DNA of 49,445 nucleotides from Agromyces albus (GTDB lineage Bacteria; Actinomycetota; Actinomycetes; Actinomycetales; Microbacteriaceae). Positions 25,274 to 33,507 of the stretch are shown here, piece after piece. Position 1 is the first letter of the stretch, and each line of letters opens with the position of its first letter. The translations under genes and the position numbers were made by a program. The notes under the pieces are model-generated. The model saw only the letters and a program-made list of their open reading frames with translations, ran no database searches and was not told where the DNA came from. The stretch spans positions 1-49,445 of the forward strand of contig NZ_SDPN01000029.1 in NCBI RefSeq assembly GCF_004134825.1, given 5' to 3'.

Positions 25274-25738
25274 ATGGCCTCCGGCACGAGCTACGGCACC
25301 GAACTCCGGGCGCGCCGCATCGCGGCGAAGCTCACCCAGCGAGAGCTGGCGGAGCGCGCCGACGTGCCGCAACCGAATGTGTCCGCCTACGAGGTCGGCC
25401 GACGCATGCCGAACCGCGACACGATCGAACGGCTCGACCGCGTGCTGCAGACCCCCCACCTGGCGCGGGTGCGGGATGCGCGCGACTCGCTGATCGAAGC
25501 CGCTGCTCGGCGCGGGCTCTCGAACCTCCGCGTGTTCGGGTCGGTCGCCCGCGGCGACGCCGATGATCGATCCGACGTCGATCTGCTCGTGCACCCCGGC
25601 CCCGAGGCTTCCCTCTTCGATCTCGCCGGCTTCATGATCGACGCGGAGGCGATGCTCGGCACCTCGGTCGACGTTGTCTCCGACCGGGGCCACAGCCCGG
25701 TGCTCGAGCGCATCATTTCCGAGGCCGTGCCGCTGTGA
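25274..25738 (+). CDS. HTH-fused MntA-type nucleotidyltransferase antitoxin (copy 1)
   Basis: 154 residues. The ATG at 25274 is chosen over upstream in-frame starts because the -10 box and operator lie immediately before it. Residues ~8-58 are an XRE-type helix-turn-helix (AAKLTQRELAERADVPQPNV). Residues ~80-154 are a minimal nucleotidyltransferase: GS at 89-90 (RVFGSVARGDADDRSDVDLL), catalytic Asp101 and Asp103, third Asp133. In the MntA-HepT family the MNT antitoxin transfers AMP units to a tyrosine of the HEPN toxin and so disables it. The fused HTH explains autoregulation. The stop overlaps the toxin start (GTGA). Same length and motif positions as copy 2 at 32601. Confidence 0.9.
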   Translation: MASGTSYGTELRARRIAAKLTQRELAERADVPQPNVSAYEVGRRMPNRDTIERLDRVLQTPHLARVRDARDSLIEAAARRGLSNLRVFGSVARGDADDRSDVDLLVHPGPEASLFDLAGFMIDAEAMLGTSVDVVSDRGHSPVLERIISEAVPL

Positions 25739-26073
25739 CGCGCGACGACCCGTCACGGGTCAAGGCGATCCTCGACGACATCCGGCGCTTCGGCGTCACT
25801 GCGGCCCGGGTTGTCACCCGCGGGCGCGAGCGCTTCTTCGACCCCGAAGACGACGACCAGCGGCGCATCGCGAAATCGGTGGTTATCGACCTCTCGACCG
25901 CGGCAGAGCGACTCCCGGCGAGTTTCCGCGACGCACACGACGATGTCGATTGGGCGGGCATCCGAGCGACGCGCAACTTCATCGCGCACGACTACACCGG
26001 CACCGACGACGAGTTGCTCTGGCGTGCGATCACGGTGGAGTTCCCGAAGATCCTGGCGAAGCTGGGGTTGTAG
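25735..26073 (+). CDS. hepT: HEPN-domain toxin, HepT family (copy 1)
   Basis: 112 residues, GTG start overlapping the antitoxin stop by four bases. An all-helical HEPN domain with the catalytic RX4HXY motif: Arg80-Asn-Phe-Ile-Ala-His85-Asp-Tyr87 (ATRNFIAHDYTGTDDELLW). HEPN toxins of this family are metal-independent RNases; Arg and His form the active site and the Tyr is the residue adenylylated by MntA. The operon is complete and no key residue is missing. Convergent with the MFS gene 47 bases on; a GC-rich imperfect hairpin around 26075-26100 could terminate both. Confidence 0.9.
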   Translation: MTRDDPSRVKAILDDIRRFGVTAARVVTRGRERFFDPEDDDQRRIAKSVVIDLSTAAERLPASFRDAHDDVDWAGIRATRNFIAHDYTGTDDELLWRAITVEFPKILAKLGL

Positions 26074-26120
26074 GGCGCCGGGGTGTCCATGACCCGGGCC
26101 CAATCGCAACTCAGCGCAGC

Positions 26121-27488
26121 TCAGTTGGCGGTCGCCGCGAGTTCACGCGCCGACGAGCGGGGGACCTCCGCGTCATCCGGTCGGGGCGACGCCACCTCGG
26201 CGGCATCCGTCGACTCGTCGACCGTGTCGAGCGGGTGCGCGATCTCGTCGCGGGTCATCCGTGCTGCGATGATCGCGACCACACCGATCACCAGCGGTGC
26301 GACGCCAGCGATGAGGAACACGACCGGCAGCCCGAGCGACTCCCCCGCAGGCCCGGCGAACGCCATCGACACGGGCATGAACGCGAGCGACACGAAGAAG
26401 TCGAGGCTCGAGACGCGGCCGAGCATCTCAGGCGGCACCCGGCGCTGCAGCAGCGTGCCCCAGATCACGACGCCGCCGTTGAACGCCGCGCCGACGAGGA
26501 AGGCGGCAAGCACCATCACCCAGATCTGGTCCGTCAGTCCGAACACCGCGAGGGGGAGGCATCCGAGCGCCCAGAGCAGGTTCATCACGGTCAGGTAGCG
26601 GCGCGGCAGGCGCAGCGACGCCACGACCATCGACCCGACCGCCCCGCCGATGCCGAACGCCGCCAGGATCAGCGCGTGGTCGCCGGGGCCGCCGCCGGCG
26701 ACGTCTTTGATCACGAACGGCACGAGCACTTCGAACGGTCCCATGATGAGGAAGATCAGCAGCGACGCGAACGTGAGCGTGCCGAGCAGCCACGGCGTGC
26801 GCACCATGTAGACGAAGCCCTCGCGCACGTCGACGAGCAGGGCGACGGCCGGATGCCGCGTGCCGCCGCTCTCGGCCTCGGGGCGCTCGCCGCGCACCGG
26901 CAACTCGGGGAGCTTCAGGATGCACACCGCCGCCACGAGGCCGGTCAACGCAGCGACGGCGAGCGCGGCGCCAGGTGACGAGATCGCGATGAGCCCGCTC
27001 GCGAGCGCCGGGCCGCCGGCCTGCATGAGCACCGGACGCGCCATCCCCTCGAAGCCGTTCGCGGCGAGCAGCTGGTCTTCGGGCACGACGCTCGGCAGCA
27101 GCGCCGAGTAGGCCGGGTAGTACAGCCCCGCCATGACGCCACCGACGAGCGCGACCGCCGCGAGCTGCCAGACCGCCAGCGTGCCGGTCAGTGAGAGCAG
27201 GGCGACGATGCCCACGCTCGCGGCCCGCACGATCTCGACGACGAGCAGGATCCGTCGCTGCGGAATACGGTCGGCGAGCGCGCCGCCGAGCAAGGTCGTC
27301 AGCAGCATCCCGACCGCGGATGCGCCGGCGACGAGCGAGAGCTCCGCCGCGCCGCCGCCGATGTCGACGATCTGCCAGACCAGGCCGACCATCCAGATGC
27401 CCGAGCCGACGAGCGACGACACGAGAGCCGCCGCGAGCCACCGGTACGACGCGTTGCGCAAGGGCCGAAGTGCCCGAGGTGTTGACAT
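26121..27488 (-). CDS. Major facilitator superfamily transporter (multidrug-efflux type)
   Basis: 455 residues with about twelve hydrophobic segments. N-terminal region: LRPLRNASYRWLAAALVSSL followed by GIWMVGLVWQIVDIGGG; the loop after TM2 reads GGALADRIPQRRILLVVE, the G-x-L-(A/S)-D-R motif of MFS carriers (MFS_3/enterobactin-exporter-like group). Cytoplasmic C-terminus is long and Asp/Ala-rich (MTRDEIAHPLDTVDESTDAA). The ATG at 27488 has GAAGGAAG upstream. Probably a proton-driven exporter of a small molecule; substrate unknown. No linked regulator is visible. Confidence 0.9.
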   Translation of the reverse strand: MSTPRALRPLRNASYRWLAAALVSSLVGSGIWMVGLVWQIVDIGGGAAELSLVAGASAVGMLLTTLLGGALADRIPQRRILLVVEIVRAASVGIVALLSLTGTLAVWQLAAVALVGGVMAGLYYPAYSALLPSVVPEDQLLAANGFEGMARPVLMQAGGPALASGLIAISSPGAALAVAALTGLVAAVCILKLPELPVRGERPEAESGGTRHPAVALLVDVREGFVYMVRTPWLLGTLTFASLLIFLIMGPFEVLVPFVIKDVAGGGPGDHALILAAFGIGGAVGSMVVASLRLPRRYLTVMNLLWALGCLPLAVFGLTDQIWVMVLAAFLVGAAFNGGVVIWGTLLQRRVPPEMLGRVSSLDFFVSLAFMPVSMAFAGPAGESLGLPVVFLIAGVAPLVIGVVAIIAARMTRDEIAHPLDTVDESTDAAEVASPRPDDAEVPRSSARELAATAN

Positions 27489-27590
27489 GATCTTCTTCCT
27501 TCGCTGAGTGAGCGGATGCTTCGAAACGGATGCCTCGAAGGATGCTTCTACTCAGGCGTCGAACGAGATCAGGCGAGATCGACATGACGA

Positions 27591-28574
27591 GTGTTCGAAT
27601 TGCTTCTGAAGGCGAACTCGCGCACTAGGGCACGCGCGACTCCGGCTTCAGCGACTGGCGCTACCCCGCGTTCTGGGCCTCCCCCTCCCGAGACGCCGGT
27701 GAGAAGATGGCGCGACCCTGCTCCCGCCCGAGGGGGTATTGCCGGAACTGGAGACGATCTGAACGAGCACGTCGTTACCCAATCGCTCGGCGTCCGTCGC
27801 CCCGCCACATCCGTCATCGCCGAGTGCCTGCGCGTGCAGGCGACCGTCCGGAAGAACACGGCGGTGCAGCGCTTCTTCGGGGTCTCACCGCTCGGGCGCG
27901 ACGCCGAGCCCTGGTACGTCGGCGCGCTCGGCGAACTCGAGGTCGCCCGGCGCCTCGCCACGCTCGGACCCGGCTGGTACGTGCTGCACTCAGTACCGGT
28001 CGGCACCGGCGCGAGTGACCTCGACCACGTCGTGATCGGGCCGGCCGGAGTGTTCACGATCAACACGAAGCACCACCGCGGGCAGCACGTGTGGGTGGGC
28101 GCGAAGCGCGTGCTCGTGAACGGGCAGCGCACCGATCACCTGCGGAACGCAGCGTACGAGGCGAAGCGAACGTCGAAGCTGCTGTCGGTCGCCGCCCGCA
28201 TGCTCGTCGACGTGACGCCGGTCGTCGCGATCGTCGGCGCACGACGGATGACGGTGCGCGAGCGACCGTACGACGTCGCGTTGCTGCACGATCATCAGCT
28301 GGTGGGCTGGCTGCAGCGGCATCCGGTCACCCTGACGCCTGCGCAGGTGCAGCACCTCGCGGCCGTGGCGGCCCAGCCCGCGGCATGGAAGCGGATGCCG
28401 GAGACCGACGTCGTCGACCACGCCGCGTTCGACCGGCTGCATGCGGCGATCGGGCGCGCGCGCCGTCGCCGGAAGGGGTGGATGGTCTCGGTTGTGGCCG
28501 CGGTGGTGGCCGCGATACCGGTCGCGTTCCTCAGCCTGTGGTCGGCCGTCATGGGCGCGCTCCTCGCGCGGTGA
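27591..28574 (+). CDS. NERD-domain (nuclease-related) protein with C-terminal membrane anchor
   Basis: 327 residues if the GTG at 27591 is used. The first ~55 residues look like translated leader, so a later start is likely but none stands out. The NERD domain spans ~105-225: GALGELEVARRLATL (111-125), then SDLDHVVIGPAGVFTINTKH (142-161), which carries the D-x-D and Lys typical of a PD-(D/E)xK-like fold. A basic stretch (GRARRRRKG) precedes one membrane segment (~303-325). NERD proteins are predicted DNA-processing nucleases, some in defence loci; role here unproven. It stands alone on its strand. Confidence 0.8.
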   Translation: MFELLLKANSRTRARATPASATGATPRSGPPPPETPVRRWRDPAPARGGIAGTGDDLNEHVVTQSLGVRRPATSVIAECLRVQATVRKNTAVQRFFGVSPLGRDAEPWYVGALGELEVARRLATLGPGWYVLHSVPVGTGASDLDHVVIGPAGVFTINTKHHRGQHVWVGAKRVLVNGQRTDHLRNAAYEAKRTSKLLSVAARMLVDVTPVVAIVGARRMTVRERPYDVALLHDHQLVGWLQRHPVTLTPAQVQHLAAVAAQPAAWKRMPETDVVDHAAFDRLHAAIGRARRRRKGWMVSVVAAVVAAIPVAFLSLWSAVMGALLAR

Positions 28575-28644
28575 CCACACAGGGCGCGCCCTATCCGAGC
28601 CCACAGAATGGCCGGGTCGCGTGGAACGCCGCCCGCGCTGCGTC

Positions 28645-29076
28645 TCAGACGGTGCCGGCCGGAGGCCACACGCCGATGATGATGCCCATGACGACGAGCG
28701 TCACGAGCTCGTGCGCGATGTTCATCACGGTGAGCGACGAAGGGCGTCCCTCGAAGGCGTCGTGGGTGATGAACCTCGCGGCCGTGAAGCCCGCCCACAG
28801 GATCAGCGCCGTGAAGATCGCCGCCATCAGATAGCTGCCGCCGTAGAAGTGCCACGCGATCGTCGAGGCGCCCGCGAGCACCCACGCCGTCACGAAGCTC
28901 ACGAGCAGCGTCACGACGATCGGCATCACCGCGCTCGCACCCGGGCGGTCCATGTCGACGTTCGCGAGCTTCGCCCACCGAGTGCCGAACACCGCCCGCG
29001 CGTACCAGATCGCTCCGACGGCCATGCTCGACGCCGTCGCCAGCAGAACTGCCCAGTAGTTGATCTCGGGGACCAT
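28645..29076 (-). CDS. DUF1761 family integral membrane protein
   Basis: 143 residues from ATG 29076, with GAGGAGG six bases upstream; the frame continues to 29109 without support. Four hydrophobic segments: INYWAVLLATASSMAVGAIW, VMPIVVTLLVSFVTAWVLA, a third at SYLMAAIFTALILWAGFTAA and a C-terminal VTLVVMGIIIGVWPP. The N-terminal ...VGAIWYARAVFGTRWAKL pattern is typical of DUF1761 proteins, which have no known function. Convergent with the NERD gene. Confidence 0.85.
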   Translation of the reverse strand: MVPEINYWAVLLATASSMAVGAIWYARAVFGTRWAKLANVDMDRPGASAVMPIVVTLLVSFVTAWVLAGASTIAWHFYGGSYLMAAIFTALILWAGFTAARFITHDAFEGRPSSLTVMNIAHELVTLVVMGIIIGVWPPAGTV

Positions 29077-29318
29077 CTTCGCCTCCTCGTCGCGGCCGAG
29101 GCCGCCCATGTCGCGCTGCGTTGTCCTTTGGGCGAGAGCGTACTCCCGCCGCGGTGCCGGTGGGCCGTAGCGCGCCGAGGGGCGCGCGGATCATTCGTCA
29201 ACGGAAGCGGATGCCGCGACTGACGCAGCGTGGGCGAGCCACCGCGGATGCCGCGAACGGGGTTCCGGATCGAGGTGCCGTTCCGATATGTTCCTCGTCG
29301 TCGGGGAAAGGGGATCCC

Positions 29319-30728
29319 ATGGGTGAGGAGCATCGGCTCGCATTCCATGCCGCAGGAGGCGTGGACGACTGGCGGGTGCTGTATTGCGGGCCAATCGCGC
29401 ACTTCGCCGCCGAGTCGGTGCGCGCCGGGACGGCGTTCGCCAATGCCATCGCGGCGCTCGGCGAGCTCGCGGAGCATCCGCCGCTCATCGACGTGCGACC
29501 CAACGGTGTCACGGTGCGCCTGCACGCCGACCTCTTGGACCTCGACGACGGCGCGGCCGAACGGGCCCGTGCGATCTCGGCCGCCGCCGGCGAGCGCGGG
29601 CTCGCCGCCCGCCCCGATCGCACGCAGGACATGCAGATGGTGATCGCGACGCGACTGCCCGTCGACGAGGTGCTGCCGTTCTGGCGGGCGGTGCTCGGGT
29701 ACGCCGACAACGCGGGCGACGATCTCGTCGACCCGCGCGGTCGTGGGCCGACGGTGTGGTTCCAACAGCTCGACCCGGCGAAGCCGTTGCGGCACGCGAT
29801 GCACATCGACCTGGCCGTGCCTCGCGAGACCGCGGTTCGGCGATTCGACGCGGCGCTCGCCGCCGATGGGCGCCTCGCCCGTAATGTCTCCCCCAGGTAC
29901 TGGACGTGCGCGGATGCCGCGGGCAACAAAGTCGACCTCGTCACCTGGCCCGACCTGCCGGTGCCGCAGGCGGAGGCTGCGCGCTATGGCGACGACCTCG
30001 CGGTCGGCCGGAATGCGCCCGAGACGCCTGCGGAGCCGAGGAGCGCTCCCCTCGTCGCCGCCGGCCCCGCCGACCTCGAGCGAGGCGAGCGCATGTTCAG
30101 AGCGTTTCGCGAGGCATCCGATCTCGACGACTGGCCGGTCTGCTTCTGGGGACCGGCGGCGTGGTTCCGCACCCGGTCGCTCTCCCGCAGCGCACAGCTC
30201 GCCGGCGCGCTCGCCGAGCTGCACGGGGCGGATCGGCTGCACCTCGACGTCCGCGCCGACGGCCTGGCCGTTCGGCTTGCCCGCGACTTCACCGAGCTCG
30301 TCGATGCCGATCTCGACCTCGCACGGCGCGTCTCAACGACCTCGCGCGAGTTCGGCGCCGCATCCGACCCGTCGCAAGTGCAGACGATCCAAGTGGCGAT
30401 CGCGTCGAAGCCCGATGACGACGTGCGCCCGTTCTGGCGCGAACTGTTCGGCTACGCCGAGCACGGCTCCGAAGACTTGGTCGACCTCCAGGGCCGCGGA
30501 CCGAGCTTGTGGTTCCAGCAGCTCGCGGCGGAGAAGCCGTTGCGGCACGCGTTCCACCTCGACGTCTCGGTGCCGCGTGCCGTCGGCCGGGCGCGCGTCG
30601 ATGCAGCGCTCGCGGCCGGCGGGCGGATCGCCGACGAACCGGAGGGGCACGGGTGGTGGACGCTCGCCGACCCAGCAGGCAACAAGGTCGACATCGCGAT
30701 CTGGCCCGACCGCGACGCCGCCGGGTGA
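29319..30728 (+). CDS. Duplicated pterin-dehydratase-like/VOC (glyoxalase) fusion protein
   Basis: 469 residues; ATG 29319 has AAAGGGG upstream, while the longer in-frame extension looks non-coding. Two homologous modules, ~14-212 and ~269-464, each with a 4a-hydroxytetrahydrobiopterin dehydratase-like part (IDVRPNGVTVRL; LDVRADGLAVRL) followed by a VOC part. Paired segments include FWRAVLGYADNAGDDLVDPR / FWRELFGYAEHGSEDLVDLQ and GRGPTVWFQQLDPAKPLRHA / GRGPSLWFQQLAAEKPLRHA, both ending DAAGNKVDLVTWPD / DPAGNKVDIAIWPD. VOC enzymes use paired beta-alpha-beta-beta-beta units to bind metals. The dehydratase histidine motif is only partly kept, so that half may be structural. Substrate unknown. 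Stands before the flavoprotein gene. Confidence 0.85.
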   Translation: MGEEHRLAFHAAGGVDDWRVLYCGPIAHFAAESVRAGTAFANAIAALGELAEHPPLIDVRPNGVTVRLHADLLDLDDGAAERARAISAAAGERGLAARPDRTQDMQMVIATRLPVDEVLPFWRAVLGYADNAGDDLVDPRGRGPTVWFQQLDPAKPLRHAMHIDLAVPRETAVRRFDAALAADGRLARNVSPRYWTCADAAGNKVDLVTWPDLPVPQAEAARYGDDLAVGRNAPETPAEPRSAPLVAAGPADLERGERMFRAFREASDLDDWPVCFWGPAAWFRTRSLSRSAQLAGALAELHGADRLHLDVRADGLAVRLARDFTELVDADLDLARRVSTTSREFGAASDPSQVQTIQVAIASKPDDDVRPFWRELFGYAEHGSEDLVDLQGRGPSLWFQQLAAEKPLRHAFHLDVSVPRAVGRARVDAALAAGGRIADEPEGHGWWTLADPAGNKVDIAIWPDRDAAG

Positions 30729-30857
30729 CGGGCCCCTCAGCGGGCCACCGTAGGGACACCACTGATGACGACGCCAGGGCGCGGGCGTACGCTGGCACCC
30801 CCACCGCGTGAAGGGTGACGCGATGCGACTCCGCATCAGCCCGACCAGGAGGCCACC

Positions 30858-31955
30858 ATGCTCACCACCACACTCGACACCGCAGTCGTCGGCGCCGGCG
30901 CCGCAGGACTCCTCGTCGGCAAGCGGCTCGCCGATCGCGGCATCCGCTTCGAGCTGTTCGACGACCACGCGAGAGTCGGCGACTCGTGGCGGGAGCGGTA
31001 CCGTTCGCTGCGCCTGTTCACGCCGCGTCCGTTCCTGAGCCTGCCCGGGCTGCGGCCCGATGTGGGTCGATTCGGCTACCCCACCGCCACGGAGCTCGCC
31101 GACTACTTCGAGCGATATGTGCAGCACTTCCATCTGCCCGTGCGGTTGTCGACCAGGGTCGTGGAGTTGACCCGGCTCGCCGGCGGACGGTTCCGACTCG
31201 AACTCGACAGCGGCGGCGAGGTGGTCGCCGACCACGTCATCGTGACGGCGGGTGCGCATCGCATCCCCGTCGCGCCCGCGTTCGCGGCCGAGCTCGACCC
31301 GTCGATCCGGCAGCTGCACTCCATGGACTATCGCGGACCCGAGCAGCTCGCCGACGGCCCCGTCCTCGTCGTCGGCGCCGGGAATTCGGGCACGGATGTC
31401 GCGCTCGAGGCGTCGCGCAACGGCCACGCGGTGACGCTCGCCGGGCGGCATCCGGGGCACGTGCCGGTCGACATCGACAAGCCGATCGGCAACCTCGTGA
31501 GCGGGATCTTCGTGCGCTTCCTGTTGCGCACGACGATCGACACCGCCAAGGGTCGCGCGGCGAGGGCCGAGGGGCTCGACCACGGCGTCATGCTCGTGCG
31601 CAACAAGCCCGCCGACCTCGAGCGTGCTGGCGTCGTTCGCGTGGTTCGCATCGACCGTGTCGAGGCAGGCCGCCCGGTGCTCGCCGACGGCACCGTCATC
31701 GACGCAGCGACGGTGATCTGGTGCACGGGATCGCGCCCCGACCTCAGCTGGATCGCGATCGACGGCGTGACGGATGCCGCCGGCCTCCCGATCGAGCACC
31801 GGGGAATGGCGAGCGGATGCCCCGGGCTGGCGTTCGTCGGCATGCCGTTCCAGTACTCGGTCGTCTCGGAGACGCTCATGGGCATGGGACGCGACGCGGA
31901 GTTCGTCGTGGAGGCGCTGAGCCGGATGCGCGCCGTTGCGGCGGCGACGGCGTGA
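30858..31955 (+). CDS. FAD/NAD(P)-dependent flavoprotein monooxygenase
   Basis: 365 residues from ATG 30858. Two Rossmann motifs: FAD-binding GAGAAG (12-17) and NAD(P)H-binding GAGNSG (173-178, in VLVVGAGNSGTDVALEAS). The segment DSWRERYRSLRLFTPRPF and the C-terminal VIWCTGSRPDLSWI match the CzcO/YpdA-like flavoprotein group related to Baeyer-Villiger and flavin monooxygenases. Length is near the lower end for that group. It likely oxidises a small organic compound; substrate unknown. A terminator-like hairpin follows within 12 bases of the stop. Confidence 0.88.
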   Translation: MLTTTLDTAVVGAGAAGLLVGKRLADRGIRFELFDDHARVGDSWRERYRSLRLFTPRPFLSLPGLRPDVGRFGYPTATELADYFERYVQHFHLPVRLSTRVVELTRLAGGRFRLELDSGGEVVADHVIVTAGAHRIPVAPAFAAELDPSIRQLHSMDYRGPEQLADGPVLVVGAGNSGTDVALEASRNGHAVTLAGRHPGHVPVDIDKPIGNLVSGIFVRFLLRTTIDTAKGRAARAEGLDHGVMLVRNKPADLERAGVVRVVRIDRVEAGRPVLADGTVIDAATVIWCTGSRPDLSWIAIDGVTDAAGLPIEHRGMASGCPGLAFVGMPFQYSVVSETLMGMGRDAEFVVEALSRMRAVAAATA

Positions 31956-31966
31956 CGGTCGCCAGC

Positions 31967-32003
31967 GAGCTCGCCGGCCCGTCTTCAAGGAGCCGGCGGG
32001 CTC
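31967..32003 (+). terminator. Hairpin terminator after the flavoprotein gene
   Basis: Arms GAGCTCGCCGGC (31967-31978) and GCCGGCGGGCTC (31992-32003) pair over 12 bp with one G-U pair; loop of 13 bases. No U-tract follows. Location 12 bases after the stop supports a terminator. Confidence 0.6.
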
Positions 32004-32097
32004 GAGGTCGAGTTCAAGGCGTTGCCTCTAGGGGGCGTGCGGAGTAAATTCCGCACCGATAGGGGTGCAGCGTTGCGCCGCCGAGGGGGAGATCGAG

Positions 32098-32553
32098 ATG
32101 GCTGATGCACAAACAGGTCTCGAACCGACGATCGAGATCACTGACGATGATTACCCGGAGATCATGCGGATCATGGCGTCCGACGGTGAGATCGACAAGT
32201 ACCTCGGAAGCGTCGGCATCGAGCCCGACGTGTTCGAAGGCACGGAAGTGGATACGACCGTCTGCGCGCAAGAGCGGGCGGCGCTCGGCGGTTCGTTGCG
32301 CTACGTCGTGGAGTCCGCCGGCGAAGCGACGGGATCGCTTGAATCGGTCAGAACGATCATCGTGCCGCTCTCGACGGCCACCTCGCTGTTGGGATCCCTG
32401 GGCGAGGTGAGCAATGAAGGTCTGCGGCTGGTCGACTGCCTGGAGGAGAAGCGTCCTGAGGCCGCGGCCAAGATTCGCGAGACGTTCGAGCTTCTCGGCC
32501 TCGATGACGACCGGCTCAGGCGAGAGGTCGACCAGCGGTCGGCTGGAGGCTGA
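32098..32553 (+). CDS. Hypothetical cytoplasmic protein
   Basis: 151 residues from ATG 32098 with GGGGGAG about six bases upstream. Acidic N-terminus (TIEITDDDYPEIMRIMASDG), a helical C-terminal half (EEKRPEAAAKIRETFELLGL) and a Ser/Thr/Leu-rich middle (TIIVPLSTATSLLGSLGEV). No signal peptide, membrane segment or recognised motif. It precedes the second HTH-MntA/HepT operon by 48 bases but that operon has its own promoter, so a link is doubtful. Confidence 0.65.
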   Translation: MADAQTGLEPTIEITDDDYPEIMRIMASDGEIDKYLGSVGIEPDVFEGTEVDTTVCAQERAALGGSLRYVVESAGEATGSLESVRTIIVPLSTATSLLGSLGEVSNEGLRLVDCLEEKRPEAAAKIRETFELLGLDDDRLRREVDQRSAGG

Positions 32554-32573
32554 CGCGCGAACGTCAGCACGTC

Positions 32574-32595
32574 GCTGATATCAGCGCGATATACT
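32574..32595 (+). promoter_or_regulatory. Operator/promoter of the second HTH-MntA/HepT operon
   Basis: A perfect 12-bp palindrome, GCTGATATCAGC (32574-32585), is followed by GCGATATAC and the -10-like TATACT (32590-32595); the antitoxin ATG is five bases later. GCGATATAC is identical to one arm of the operator at 25248-25266, in the same place relative to the -10 box, but the other arm is not conserved. Leaderless transcription and repression by the HTH antitoxin are inferred. Confidence 0.65.
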
Positions 32596-32600
32596 CAAGC

Positions 32601-33065
32601 ATGCCGTCCGAGACTTCAGCCGCCGCGCTCGTCCGCCGGGCGCGGGAGGACGCCGGTCTGTCCCAGCGCGAACTGGCTCGGCGTTCCGGCGTGAAACAGC
32701 CGAACCTGGCAGCAATCGAATCGGGCGCCCGCGATCCCAGCGAGGAGCTGCTCTCCCGCATCCTTCATGCTGCAAAGCTCCGGCCCTCGATTCCCCTCGA
32801 ACTGTTCGCGGCGCAGATTCGCCAGCTGGGCCCCCGCTTCGGCGTCAGCGACATCCGCGTCTTCGGTTCGGCGGCCCGTGGAACCGACACTGAGCACAGC
32901 GATGTCGACCTCCTCGTCAGCGCCCGTGACGATGTCGACTTCCTCACGCTCGCGGCATTTCGTGACGAGGTCGCGCGCATCGTCGGTTTCCCCGTCGACG
33001 CCGTGGTCGATGATCCGGATGACGCCATCGTTCGAGCGATCCGGAGTGAAGCGGTGCCCCTGTGA
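32601..33065 (+). CDS. HTH-fused MntA-type nucleotidyltransferase antitoxin (copy 2)
   Basis: 154 residues. XRE-type HTH at ~8-58 (REDAGLSQRELARRSGVKQP) and minimal nucleotidyltransferase at ~80-154, with Gly89-Ser90 (RVFGSAARGTDTEHSDVDLL), Asp101, Asp103 and Asp133 at exactly the positions of copy 1; both end SEAVPL. It should AMPylate and neutralise the HepT toxin encoded next, with a GTGA overlap. The sequences differ enough outside motifs to suggest an old duplication or independent arrival rather than a recent copy. Confidence 0.9.
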   Translation: MPSETSAAALVRRAREDAGLSQRELARRSGVKQPNLAAIESGARDPSEELLSRILHAAKLRPSIPLELFAAQIRQLGPRFGVSDIRVFGSAARGTDTEHSDVDLLVSARDDVDFLTLAAFRDEVARIVGFPVDAVVDDPDDAIVRAIRSEAVPL

Positions 33066-33490
33066 GCGATGAGGCTCCCCGCTCGGGATTCCGGGCACGA
33101 CCGAGGTCGAGCGAGTCAGCGAACATCGATGTGGAGCGGTTACTCGGCGAGGTGGCTCGTCTTCGATCTCGGTTCACGCGCGCCGCTCGCGATGGCCGCG
33201 AAGCCTTCATCGCGGCTGGATCCGACAGTTACGACGTCGGCATGCTCGCGGTGATCCATCTCGCTGACTTCGTCACGCGCGAGCTGCCCGAAGAGGTCAC
33301 GCTATCGCTCCCCGCGCTGGCCCGCGATGGATTGCGCGCCACGCGAAACGTCGCAGCACACAACTACGCCGGCCTCGACAATGCACGTCTCTGGAACACC
33401 GTCACGGAGCATGCCCCCGCATTGCTCGACGACATCGAAGTGGCGCTCCGCGCGCGCGAGAACCACTCCCGAAGCAGCACGTCGGGATAA
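33062..33490 (+). CDS. hepT: HEPN-domain toxin, HepT family (copy 2)
   Basis: 142 residues, GTG start overlapping the antitoxin stop. RX4HXY motif present as Arg95-Asn-Val-Ala-Ala-His100-Asn-Tyr102 (LRATRNVAAHNYAGLDNARL). Compared with copy 1 it has ~20 extra basic/Ser-rich residues at the N-terminus (RSGFRARPRSSESANIDVER), and a Ser-rich tail. Predicted metal-independent RNase controlled by AMPylation of Tyr102. Converges with the HD-domain gene 17 bases away. Confidence 0.9.
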   Translation: MSDEAPRSGFRARPRSSESANIDVERLLGEVARLRSRFTRAARDGREAFIAAGSDSYDVGMLAVIHLADFVTRELPEEVTLSLPALARDGLRATRNVAAHNYAGLDNARLWNTVTEHAPALLDDIEVALRARENHSRSSTSG

Positions 33491-33507
33491 CCCGCCGAGG
33501 GCGATCG

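Noticed and set aside
26428..27585. 385-codon frame parallel to the MFS gene
   Set aside because: Arg/Ala-rich, hydrophilic translation in a second frame of a clear membrane-protein gene.
29121..29318. Upstream extension of the VOC fusion protein
   Set aside because: The extra 66 residues are Arg/Pro-rich, and the ATG at 29319 has its own ribosome-binding site.
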